The position numbers were made by a program, and so were the translations under genes. This document shows positions 17,901-25,669 of a stretch of DNA of 64,000 bases, piece by piece. This DNA is from Pseudomonas fluorescens (GTDB lineage Bacteria > Pseudomonadota > Gammaproteobacteria > Pseudomonadales > Pseudomonadaceae). The DNA lies in assembly GCF_902498065.1 (NCBI RefSeq), contig NZ_CABVIR010000001.1, positions 124,001 through 188,000 on the forward strand. Reading direction: 5' to 3'. Below the pieces are notes generated by a model. It worked only from the letters and a program-made list of their open reading frames with translations. It was not told the origin of the DNA and made no database searches. How positions within the stretch are numbered: position 1 is the first letter of the stretch; each line of letters begins with the position of its first letter.

Positions 17901-18722
17901 TCAGACCATGGCCAGTCGCTGTTTGCGTTGTGGCGCGCGAAACGCTCGGTCCAGCGCCTCCAGATCCCCGGCTTCAAGCTTCAATTGCTCGGCTTGCGCA
18001 TTGAGTTGCACATGCTCAGGTCGGACCGCCTTGGGGATGGCAATGACGCCATCCTGCCGCAGAATCCAGGCCAAGGCTACCTGGGCCGGGGTCACCGCGT
18101 GACGGGTGGCCACCTGTCTGAGCGACGGATGTTCCAGCAATTGTCCGCCCTGGCCGATCGGGCAGTACGCCATCAATGGCAGACGATGCTGTTGGCTCCA
18201 CGGCAGTAAATCAAATTCTATGCCGCGCTCCTCCAGGTTGTAGAGCACTTGATTGGTGGCGCAGGCCGGGGAAGCCAGTTCTTGCAGGTCATCCACGTCG
18301 AAATTGGACACGCCCCAACGACCGATCTTGCCTTCCGCGCGCAGGCGTTCGAAAGCCTCAACGGTTTCTTCAAGGGGATACTGGCCGCGCCAGTGCAGCA
18401 GGTACAAATCGATGTGATCGGTGTTCAGCCTCCGCAGACTGCGCTCGCAGGCCTCGGGGATGCCCTTGCGGCTAGCGTTGTGCGGATACACCTTGCTGAC
18501 GAGAAAGACCTTGTCGCGCAGGCCGGCAATGGCTTCACCCACCACGTTCTCGGCTCCCCCTTCGCCATACATTTCCGCGGTGTCGATCAGGGTCATGCCC
18601 AACTCGATGCCCAGGCGCAGCGCGGCGACTTCTTCGCGGTATCGAGCGGGATCTTCACCCATGCGCCAGGTGCCTTGGCCGATGACGGGTACGTGGATGC
18701 CGGCCAGTTCGAGGGTCCGCAT
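17901..18722 (-). CDS. Aldo/keto reductase
   Basis: The 273-residue NADPH-dependent reductase shows the aldo/keto reductase catalytic set: Asp in LIDTAEMYG, Tyr in the same motif, Lys in FLVSKVYP and His in YLLHWRGQ. The later AIPKAVRPEHV is the cofactor-binding loop. The start at 18722 has AGGAGG upstream; longer starts are not supported. It follows DUF1810 with 29 bases between (same strand). Substrate unknown. Confidence 0.92.
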   Translation of the reverse strand: MRTLELAGIHVPVIGQGTWRMGEDPARYREEVAALRLGIELGMTLIDTAEMYGEGGAENVVGEAIAGLRDKVFLVSKVYPHNASRKGIPEACERSLRRLNTDHIDLYLLHWRGQYPLEETVEAFERLRAEGKIGRWGVSNFDVDDLQELASPACATNQVLYNLEERGIEFDLLPWSQQHRLPLMAYCPIGQGGQLLEHPSLRQVATRHAVTPAQVALAWILRQDGVIAIPKAVRPEHVQLNAQAEQLKLEAGDLEALDRAFRAPQRKQRLAMV

Positions 18723-18897
18723 GCAAACCTCCTGTGTATTCGATGGATACTTAGGTTGGCAGCAGAATAGCCCATGGGTTCCGTTTATTGCCGAGACGTT
18801 CGAGGGGGCGGGCACCGCTAAAGCATCGTGAGGCGGCCTGCCCGCCGGGCTCTTCTGCTGCAGCCCACTCATTTCGGACACGTACGCATTTCCCCTC

Positions 18898-18986
18898 CAG
18901 GAGTCGGCTTGCCGGCGATGGCGGAGGGTCAGTCGACCTGTTTATTGACTGAACGGGCGCCATCGCCGGCAAGCCAGCTCCTGCAG
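18898..18986. repeat. REPIN
   Basis: Inverted REP palindromes (18898-18921, 18960-18986), core GGCTTGCCGGCGATGG, follow the end of galM. Confidence 0.8.
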
Positions 18987-18996
18987 TTGATCGGCG

Positions 18997-20145
18997 TCAA
19001 TCAGCAGAAAATTTCAACACGGTGCTCTGGGTATACGTCTTGCCCGGATCCAGCCGCGTAGAGGGGAAGTTCGGCTGATTCGGCGCATCCGGATAATGCT
19101 GGGTCTCCAGGGTAAACGCACTCCAGTGCGCATACGTCTTGCCAGCCTTGCCCTTGACCGATCCGTCGAGAAAGTTGCTGGTATAGAACTGCACACCAGG
19201 CTCAGTGGTGTAGAGCTGCAAACGGCGCCCGGACTGCGGATCGCTGACGTCGGCGGCAAGCTTGCCCTGGTCACCCTTGGCGTCCAGCACCCAATTGAAA
19301 TCGAAGCCACCGTGTTTCGGTTCAGCGAATTTCAACTGTGGATGATCGGCCTTGATGTTTTTGCCGATGGCAGTGGGCTGGGTGAAGTCCATCGGCGTGC
19401 CGGCCACTGGCGCCATTTCGCCGGTAGGAATCAACGTGCCGTTGACCGGCGTGTAATGGCTCGCATGCAGCGTCGCGACCTGTTGCAACACGTCGCCATT
19501 GCCCGCGCCGGCGAGGTTGAAGTAGCTGTGGTTGGTCAGGTTCAACACCGTCGGTTTATCGGTGGACGCCTTGTACTCGATGCGCAGCTCGTTTTTGTCA
19601 TTGAGGCTGTAAGTGACCTCGGTTTTCAGGTTGCCGGGGAAACCCATCTCGCCGTCCGCCGACAGGTACGTCAGGGTCACGCCAACCGAGTCCTTGCCTT
19701 TGGCCGGTTCGGCTTTCCACACCTTTTTGTCAAAACCCAACGGGCCGCCGTGCAGTGAATTCGAGCCGTCATTGAGCGGCACCTGAAAGCGCTTGCCGTC
19801 GAGTTCGAACGCGCCCTTGGCCAGGCGATTGCCGAAGCGGCCGATGGTTGCGCCAAAGTAGGCCGTTCCGCTCTGATAACCCTGTACGTCGTCGAAGCCG
19901 AGCACCACGTCCTCGAACTTGCCGTTTTTATCCGCCACTTTGAGCGCCTGCAGCGTCGCGCCGTAGGTGATGACAGTGGCTTGCATGCCGTGGCTGTTGC
20001 GCAGCACATATTGCTCGACGGGCGTACCGTCATTGGTTTTGCCGAACGCTTTGTGTTCGCTGGACAGGCCGGCGGCCTGGGAGGTGAGCGTGGCGATCAT
20101 CAGGGACACTGCGAGCCCGCAAAGTGGGTATCGGGATAGAAGCAT
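18997..20145 (-). CDS. galM: Aldose 1-epimerase, exported
   Basis: This 382-residue mutarotase interconverts alpha and beta anomers of hexoses. The N-terminal LCGLAVSLMIATLTSQAAG is a signal peptide, so it should be periplasmic, unlike cytosolic GalM. Family motifs include GATIGRFGNRLAKG, LNDGSNSLHGG, the catalytic-His stretch NLTNHSYFNLAG and the late YTTEPGVQFY with the catalytic Glu. AGGAAGG precedes the ATG at 20145. It is divergent from a lipoprotein gene across a palindrome-rich promoter (see 20178-20262). Confidence 0.93.
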   Translation of the reverse strand: MLLSRYPLCGLAVSLMIATLTSQAAGLSSEHKAFGKTNDGTPVEQYVLRNSHGMQATVITYGATLQALKVADKNGKFEDVVLGFDDVQGYQSGTAYFGATIGRFGNRLAKGAFELDGKRFQVPLNDGSNSLHGGPLGFDKKVWKAEPAKGKDSVGVTLTYLSADGEMGFPGNLKTEVTYSLNDKNELRIEYKASTDKPTVLNLTNHSYFNLAGAGNGDVLQQVATLHASHYTPVNGTLIPTGEMAPVAGTPMDFTQPTAIGKNIKADHPQLKFAEPKHGGFDFNWVLDAKGDQGKLAADVSDPQSGRRLQLYTTEPGVQFYTSNFLDGSVKGKAGKTYAHWSAFTLETQHYPDAPNQPNFPSTRLDPGKTYTQSTVLKFSAD

Positions 20146-20177
20146 GGTTGACCTTCCTGTTTTTGTTTTTTGTGAAG

Positions 20178-20262
20178 TAGTCATACTAGTTATCGATTGG
20201 TAAATCGATAAGGAAGGATTTATAGCCTATATTTGCAATACAGCCATAATAAAGTATGACTA
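20178..20262. promoter_or_regulatory. Palindrome-rich promoter region of galM
   Basis: A perfect 9-base inverted repeat (TTATCGATT, four bases, AATCGATAA) occupies 20190-20211. Outside it, TAGTCATACT (20178-20187) and its exact inverse AGTATGACTA (20253-20262) flank the region. All lie within 120 bases upstream of galM, so they look like operators. The regulator is unknown; the TCATAC core recurs near the gud genes. Confidence 0.5.
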
Positions 20263-20380
20263 ATTAAGCGGACGCTCATGTTTGTGGACGGCAGGCACTG
20301 CACTTTTTCGACATCCACGGCTCTATCCTTGGTCAGCCCGCGGCGATCCCCCCGCCGGCCCATGCCAAGTTCAAGCGCCC

Positions 20381-21130
20381 ATGGCCCCAGTTTTACCCAT
20401 CACCACTGAGCACATTCGCCGCCATTGTCTGCTGCTCGCCGTGTTGTCGATGCTCGTCACGACCGGTTGCAGCCAGCAGCAGGGACGGGACATCGTCAGT
20501 CAGTTTCGCGAAGGCCGGCCCCAGGAATTCCTCCAGACCAGCGTCGACCGTATGGCCACCCTGGCGATGCGCGACAACCTCGACAGCCTTTACCTGCTGA
20601 TGGGCAAGCTCTACCTGCGCAACCCGCAGGAACTGAAAAAGTCTGGATTCCTCGACGCCCGCGCCGCCGGCAAACAAGTGCGCCAGGCCATCGAACAGCA
20701 ACAACCGCTGCCGACGCTGGGGGGCAAGAAGGATCTTGCGGCGCTGAGTTACGCTATGAGTCCGGAGTTTCTCGGCGACCGCGTCGGCGCCTTTATCTAC
20801 GCCATCGGCAGCATGCTGGTCACCGCTCACGGCAATCGGCTGGAGTTTTATATGACCGATGCGATCAACCCGGTCTTTGTCAGCAACGCCGCGCGCAACA
20901 TCGAGAAAGCCACCTGGATCCTCAGCCAGCGGCAAAACAAAAACGGCGAACCCTTGCTGTTCTCCAACGAAATCTCGGAGGAGGGCAGCAACCTGAGTTT
21001 CGCCGTGGAGTTCGGCAAGATCGTTGCGCGCCTGGACCTGCTGACCCAGATGCTGGACGAACGCTACCGGAGGATTGGCCTCAACTACGCACAGAGCCTG
21101 TTATTCCTCAATTTCCTGCCCGTGCAGTGA
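20381..21130 (+). CDS. Uncharacterised lipoprotein
   Basis: The 249-residue protein has a hydrophobic N-terminus and lipobox (MLVTTGC, Cys about residue 27). The rest is helical with no domain I recognise. It contains a stretch MSPEFLGDRVGAFIYAIGSMLVTAH that could associate with membrane. The start at 20381 is the first reasonable ATG; no strong ribosome site is seen. It is divergent from galM. Confidence 0.7.
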   Translation: MAPVLPITTEHIRRHCLLLAVLSMLVTTGCSQQQGRDIVSQFREGRPQEFLQTSVDRMATLAMRDNLDSLYLLMGKLYLRNPQELKKSGFLDARAAGKQVRQAIEQQQPLPTLGGKKDLAALSYAMSPEFLGDRVGAFIYAIGSMLVTAHGNRLEFYMTDAINPVFVSNAARNIEKATWILSQRQNKNGEPLLFSNEISEEGSNLSFAVEFGKIVARLDLLTQMLDERYRRIGLNYAQSLLFLNFLPVQ

Positions 21131-21139
21131 GCCTCGACT

Positions 21140-21169
21140 TGTAGGCGTCAGCAAGCTGGCTCCTGCAAG
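21140..21169. repeat. Degenerate single REP palindrome
   Basis: TTGTAGGCGTCAGCAAGC and the partial complement GGCTCCTGCAAG resemble a REP arm just after the lipoprotein gene. Confidence 0.5.
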
Positions 21170-21260
21170 GCATAACGATAGACCGCATCGATATAAGTGG
21201 TTATAAGAAAAATCGCTATGCTGCGGGCCAGATTTTTATGCGTTTTCAGTGGGCGTGTTA

Positions 21261-22046
21261 ATGGATTTCGTTAACTTCGGTTTGGTTGTGGCAGGTTTGG
21301 TGGTGGGTTTCATTGTCGGCATGACCGGTGTGGGTGGCGGCTCGCTGATGACGCCGATCCTGCTTTGGTTTGGCATCAATCCCGCGACAGCGGTCGGAAC
21401 GGACTTGCTGTACGCCGCGATTACCAAATCCAGCGGTGTGCTGGTGCATCGCAAGAACAAGAACATCGACTGGGCGATTACCGGTTGGCTGACCCTCGGC
21501 AGTGTGCCGGCCGTGGCGCTGACACTGTGGTTCCTGAGCAATTTGCAAACGTCCCCCGACGCGATGAACGCCATCATCAAACAGGCGCTGGGTTTTGTGC
21601 TGTTTGCCACGGCACTGGCGATTTTCTTCAAGAAACGCCTGCTCGACTTCGCCCACAAACGCGCCGGCGGCACCTACAACCCAAGCGGCAAACGCTTGAA
21701 TGGGCTGACCGTGATCACCGGCCTGGTCCTCGGCACCATGGTCGCCCTGACCTCCATCGGTGCGGGCGCCCTGGGCACGGTGGCGCTGTTCATCCTGTAC
21801 CCGCTGTTGCCTACCCGCCGCCTCGTCGGCACGGAAATCGCCCACGCCGTGCCGCTGACCCTGGTCGCCGGTCTTGGCCACGCGAGCATGGGCAATATGG
21901 ACTGGCATGTGCTGGGCTACTTGCTGATCGGTTCGCTGCCGGGGATATATCTGGGCAGTCACCTGACCGGTCGCATCTCGGATGAAGTGTTACGCCCGTG
22001 CCTGGCGACGATGCTGGTGCTGATCGGCTACAAACTGGCGTTCTGA
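21261..22046 (+). CDS. TSUP (TauE/SafE) family membrane transporter
   Basis: The 261-residue integral membrane protein has about eight predicted helices in two repeats. The family signature near the N-terminus is GFIVGMTGVGGGSLMTPILL and its second-half echo is VALTSIGAGALGTVALF. TSUP proteins export sulfite or organosulfonates, or move other small anions; the substrate here is unknown. The ATG at 21261 is preferred to the GTG at 21249. Confidence 0.9.
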   Translation: MDFVNFGLVVAGLVVGFIVGMTGVGGGSLMTPILLWFGINPATAVGTDLLYAAITKSSGVLVHRKNKNIDWAITGWLTLGSVPAVALTLWFLSNLQTSPDAMNAIIKQALGFVLFATALAIFFKKRLLDFAHKRAGGTYNPSGKRLNGLTVITGLVLGTMVALTSIGAGALGTVALFILYPLLPTRRLVGTEIAHAVPLTLVAGLGHASMGNMDWHVLGYLLIGSLPGIYLGSHLTGRISDEVLRPCLATMLVLIGYKLAF

Positions 22047-22065
22047 TTTCTGCCGCAGGCCTGCG

Positions 22066-22434
22066 TCACTCCCGGGTGAATATCTCCAGCAGATGTCCAT
22101 CCGGGTCATCGAAGTACACGCGTCTGCCTCCCCCATAATCGTTGATCTGTTTCGGACGCTGTTTGCCGGGATCAGCCCACCATGCTTGCTGCCTGGCTTG
22201 CAGGCGCGCGAACGCGGCATCGAAATCGTCGTCGCCGACCAGGAACGCATAATGCTGGGAGGCTATCGGCGGGTCATTGTCGTAATAGTCCAGCGACACG
22301 CCGTTATCGAGTTTCACGATCAGCATCGGCCCGAAGGGTTCGGGGGCGGGCAAGCCGAGAATCTCCACGAGAAACGTCGCGGATATCTGTTTGTCCTGGC
22401 ACCAGACGATGGTGTGATTCAGCTGAGCGCTCAT
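22066..22434 (-). CDS. Glyoxalase/bleomycin-resistance (VOC) superfamily protein
   Basis: The 122-residue protein is a single VOC domain. It has the N-terminal NHTIVWCQDK metal-ligand strand (His), LDYYDNDPP in the middle, and the C-terminal signature VYFDDPDGHLLEIFT with the final metal-ligand Glu. GAGGA precedes the ATG at 22434. It converges on the TSUP gene. Substrate unknown. Confidence 0.88.
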   Translation of the reverse strand: MSAQLNHTIVWCQDKQISATFLVEILGLPAPEPFGPMLIVKLDNGVSLDYYDNDPPIASQHYAFLVGDDDFDAAFARLQARQQAWWADPGKQRPKQINDYGGGRRVYFDDPDGHLLEIFTRE

Positions 22435-22610
22435 GGCGTAATCCTCACGGCGGTTCAGTGTGTATCGAGTCATGAGATTAGCTCAGCCTATTGCGCAATG
22501 ACCGCCCTGACCTAAGCTTGGGTCAAGGCGAAACACAATTGCGGTGCGACCCCCGGAACGAACGCCGCGATGCGCAATCATTAGAGCGTGGATATCAAAA
22601 GGAGATGCGC

Positions 22611-23159
22611 ATGCTCATCAGGTCATTGACCCTGACAACCCTGCTGGCTTTCGCCGGCCCCTTGCTCGCCGCCGATGGCGATTCACCGCTGGACATGGAC
22701 AAGGGCAGGTCCCGGCCGCTGATTGTCATCGCGCCAAGCACGGTCGACCCGGCGTGGGTCAGCCTGAAAAAGTCGCTGGATGAGCCAGCCAATCGCAAAG
22801 AATTCACCGACCGAAACATGGTCCTGTACACCGTGCTCAACCTGATGGGCCAGCGTGAAGGCAAAGACCTCGGGCCACAAGACACCGCAGCTTTGATCCG
22901 TTCGCTCAAATTGGGGGCTGGGGCCAAGACCAAGGTGATACTGGTCGGCAAGGACGGCGAAAAGAAACTCGAGCAATCGGACGCGGTTGATCTGAAGGCG
23001 ATTTTCAGTGCTGTCGACCAATTGCCGCCGACCGAGAAAGAAGCCACGGTGCCAACCCCGCCGCCTGTCACTGAAGCCGCACCGGCTAACGGCACGAAGG
23101 CAACGAAACCCGCCAAGCCCGCCAAGCCTGCCAAACCACCGGAAATGCCTGACGATTGA
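22611..23159 (+). CDS. DUF4174 exported protein
   Basis: The 182-residue protein has a signal peptide (MLIRSLTLTTLLAFAGPLLA). The DUF4174 domain (SRPLIVIAPSTVDPAWV through KVILVGKDGEKKL) has a thioredoxin-like strand pattern without a CxxC. A low-complexity Pro/Lys/Ala tail (TKPAKPAKPAKPPE) ends it. AAGGAG six bases before 22611 decides the start. The function is unknown. Confidence 0.82.
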   Translation: MLIRSLTLTTLLAFAGPLLAADGDSPLDMDKGRSRPLIVIAPSTVDPAWVSLKKSLDEPANRKEFTDRNMVLYTVLNLMGQREGKDLGPQDTAALIRSLKLGAGAKTKVILVGKDGEKKLEQSDAVDLKAIFSAVDQLPPTEKEATVPTPPPVTEAAPANGTKATKPAKPAKPAKPPEMPDD

Positions 23160-23180
23160 ACACATCACTGACCACGTGAT

Positions 23181-23223
23181 AACGAAAATGGGCGACCTCA
23201 ACGGGTCGCCCATTTTGTTGTCA
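23181..23223. terminator. Rho-independent terminator, copy 1 of a 43-bp exact repeat
   Basis: The stem ATGGGCGACC/GGTCGCCCAT with a short loop and flanking A/T tracts can end both DUF4174 (+) and the D-aminoacylase gene (-). The same 43 bases occur at 25602-25644. Confidence 0.85.
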
Positions 23224-23233
23224 GCGCCAGCCT

Positions 23234-23259
23234 CTGTAGGCGCAAGCTTGCATCTACAG
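23234..23259. repeat. Short hairpin, REP-like
   Basis: CTGTAG and CTACAG enclose an inner AAGCTT palindrome. It resembles a degenerate REP arm next to terminator copy 1. Confidence 0.4.
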
Positions 23260-23272
23260 GTGCGCGCGCGAA

Positions 23273-24706
23273 TCAACGACGAATGAAGTGCCCGTTACGC
23301 GCCCCGGTGCTCTGGCCCTGGCTGTAAGCCAACACACCGTTGACCCACACCGCTTCGATGCCCTGCGGTTGCAGCGTTGGTTGATCGAACGTCGCGCAGT
23401 CGCGAATATCCCCGGCGTCAAACATTACCAGGTCGGCACAGGCACCCACTCTGAGGCGACCACGATCACGCAGGCCAAACCGTTCGGCCGGCAATCCGGT
23501 CATTTTGCGCACGGCTTCTTGCAGCGGGAACAATCCCTGGTCGCGGCTGTAATGACCCAATACCCGAGGAAACGTGCCCCACAGTCTGGGATGCGGGCGC
23601 GGGTCGTTGGGCAAACCGTCGGAGCCGATCATGGTGTGCGGATACGCGAGGATGCGCGACACATCGGCCTCGTTCATTTCATGGTAAATCGCGCCACCGG
23701 GCTCCAGCCGTTGTGCGGCCTCGACCTGTGAAAGCCCCCACAACCCGGCGATGTCCTTGAGGGTTTTGCCGGCCATCTCGGGGTGCGGTGTCGACCAGGT
23801 GATCTGGATCTTGAAGCCCTCGTCGACGATGCGCGGGTCGATGGTGGTCGAGCTGGCGGCGTAGGGGTAGCAATCGCAGCCCACCGGATGCTGCTGTCGG
23901 GCGTGTTCAATCTTGCCGATAATCACCTCACTGCGACCCCAGTTTGCGCGCCCGGCGCATTTGAGGTGCGAGATGATCACCGGCACGTGTGCATCGCGAC
24001 CAATGTCGATGGCTTCGTCGATGGCTTCAATGATTTCGTCATCTTCGGAGCGAATATGACTCACGTAGATCGCGCCGGCGTCCTGCAAGGTGGCGGCGAG
24101 GAAATCGACTTCCGCCGTGGGGGCTTGCAGCGCGTTGCGGTAGGCCAGGCCAGTGCTCAACCCTAATGCGCCTTGCGCCAGCGCAGCCTTGAGATCTTCA
24201 CGCATGGCCGCCAGTTCATGGGGCGTCGCCGCACGGTCGAACCGTTCCATATGATTGGCGCGCAACGCGGTATGCCCCACCAGTGCTGCGACGTTTACCG
24301 CCGGGCGAGCGGCTTCGATCGCCAACGCATAGTCGGTGAAGCTTGGGTACTTGAAGTCTGCGGCTTCGCCGAGGAGGTTCATCGGGTCCGGCGGCTCGCC
24401 GCGAAGGCGCACCCCGGCGGCGCTGATGCCGCAGTTGCCGACGATCACCGTGGTCACCCCCTGACAGATTTTCGGGAGCATCGCCGGCTGCTTGAGCAGC
24501 GCCAGATCATCATGGGTGTGCACATCGATGAAACCTGGACTGAGGACTTTGCCCCGTGCGTCGATCACGTGGTGGGCATCGAGGTCAGGGAGATGACCGA
24601 TCGCGTGAATCCTGCCGCCCAGAACCGCGACGTCACCGACGAAGGGTGCTTCGCCGGTTCCATCGATAAGCGTGGCGTTGCGGATCAGGGTGTCGATGAT
24701 GGTCAT
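23273..24706 (-). CDS. N-acyl-D-amino-acid deacylase / D-aminoacylase (amidohydrolase)
   Basis: The 477-residue amidohydrolase is expected to release D-amino acids from N-acylated forms. It has the metal-binding GFIDVHTHDD, the Cys-containing loop VGNCGISAAG that replaces the usual carboxylated lysine in D-aminoacylases, YVSHIRSEDD, VIISHLKCAG and the late catalytic GSDGLPNDPRPHPRLWG. The start MTIIDTL at 24706 is the family start. It is followed upstream (same strand, 25 bases) by a solute-binding protein gene, forming a two-gene operon with the binding protein first. Confidence 0.92.
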   Translation of the reverse strand: MTIIDTLIRNATLIDGTGEAPFVGDVAVLGGRIHAIGHLPDLDAHHVIDARGKVLSPGFIDVHTHDDLALLKQPAMLPKICQGVTTVIVGNCGISAAGVRLRGEPPDPMNLLGEAADFKYPSFTDYALAIEAARPAVNVAALVGHTALRANHMERFDRAATPHELAAMREDLKAALAQGALGLSTGLAYRNALQAPTAEVDFLAATLQDAGAIYVSHIRSEDDEIIEAIDEAIDIGRDAHVPVIISHLKCAGRANWGRSEVIIGKIEHARQQHPVGCDCYPYAASSTTIDPRIVDEGFKIQITWSTPHPEMAGKTLKDIAGLWGLSQVEAAQRLEPGGAIYHEMNEADVSRILAYPHTMIGSDGLPNDPRPHPRLWGTFPRVLGHYSRDQGLFPLQEAVRKMTGLPAERFGLRDRGRLRVGACADLVMFDAGDIRDCATFDQPTLQPQGIEAVWVNGVLAYSQGQSTGARNGHFIRR

Positions 24707-24731
24707 GCTCGTTGCTCCGGCAAGCCAGGGT

Positions 24732-25505
24732 TCATTCGCCATAGATGTTGTAGTCGAAGTATTTCTTCTCGACCTGCTGGTAAACCCCGTCGGCGCGCAG
24801 GGCTTTGATCGCACTATTGAAACGCTGGGCCAGCTCGGTGTTGCCCTTGCTCACCGCAATGCCGGTGCCTTCGCCAAAGTATTCCTTGTTGCGCAGCTCA
24901 GGTCCGACGAAGGCAAAACCCTCGCCTTGCGGGGTCTTCAGGAAACCCTCTTGCAGCGGTGCGGCATTGGCGATGGTGCCGTCGAGCCGGGCGGATTGCA
25001 TGTCCAGGTAGATTTCCGACTGGGAGCCGTAGCGAACAATCTCGGTGCCCAACGGTTGCAGCTTGTCGGTGGCGTAGCGATCCTGAGAGGTGCCGCGCTG
25101 CACGCCGATGCGCTTGCCCTTGAGCTGGCTGAAATCGTCATCGACCTGCGAGCCGGCCTTCATCACCAGCCGCGCCGGGCTCGAATAGTATTTGTCGGTG
25201 AAGGTGACCGAGCGCTTGCGCTCATCGGTGATCAGCATCGAAGAAATCACCGCGTCGATCTTGCGTACTTTCAGCGACGGGATCAGGCCGTCGAATTCCT
25301 GCTCGACCCAGACACACTTGGTTTGCATCTGCGCGCACAAGGCGTTGCCGATGTCGTAGTCGAACCCACCGATGTTGCCGTCAGCTGTCTTGAAGGCGAA
25401 CGGTGGATAGGCGGCTTCGATGCCAATGCGCAACGGTGCGTTCTCCGCCAGAGCACTCGTGACACACAATGCCAATGCAACGCCCAGGCACATTGTTTTT
25501 TTCAT
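24732..25505 (-). CDS. ABC transporter substrate-binding protein, polar amino acid type
   Basis: The 257-residue periplasmic protein has the signal peptide MKKTMCLGVALALCVTSALA. The family-3 binding-protein pattern follows: LRIGIEAAYPPFAF, GFDYDIGNALCAQM, FDGLIPSLKVRKIDAV and KRIGVQRGTSQDRY. It resembles lysine/arginine/ornithine binding proteins. No permease or ATPase gene accompanies it, so it must borrow a transporter from elsewhere. AGGAG precedes the ATG at 25505. A perfect palindrome (25555-25569) lies in its promoter. Confidence 0.93.
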   Translation of the reverse strand: MKKTMCLGVALALCVTSALAENAPLRIGIEAAYPPFAFKTADGNIGGFDYDIGNALCAQMQTKCVWVEQEFDGLIPSLKVRKIDAVISSMLITDERKRSVTFTDKYYSSPARLVMKAGSQVDDDFSQLKGKRIGVQRGTSQDRYATDKLQPLGTEIVRYGSQSEIYLDMQSARLDGTIANAAPLQEGFLKTPQGEGFAFVGPELRNKEYFGEGTGIAVSKGNTELAQRFNSAIKALRADGVYQQVEKKYFDYNIYGE

Positions 25506-25554
25506 TGTTGATCTCCTGCTTCACAAGGGATGTCAGTGGCGGTGTGGATATATT

Positions 25555-25569
25555 TGTCCATAATGGACA
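25555..25569. promoter_or_regulatory. Operator-like perfect palindrome
   Basis: TGTCCAT-A-ATGGACA is a 15-base perfect inverted repeat 50 bases upstream of the binding-protein start, where it would overlap the promoter. No regulator gene is adjacent. Confidence 0.55.
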
Positions 25570-25601
25570 TATTAGTATGTTTTCGTCAATGGCGACACAT
25601 A

Positions 25602-25644
25602 AACGAAAATGGGCGACCTCAACGGGTCGCCCATTTTGTTGTCA
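25602..25644 (-). terminator. Rho-independent terminator, copy 2 of the 43-bp repeat
   Basis: It is identical to 23181-23223, placed 26 bases after the ampC stop. The hairpin and T-tract should end ampC transcription and insulate the downstream binding-protein promoter. Confidence 0.85.
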
Positions 25645-25669
25645 CCGCCAGCTCCTGCAGGGAGTTCGG

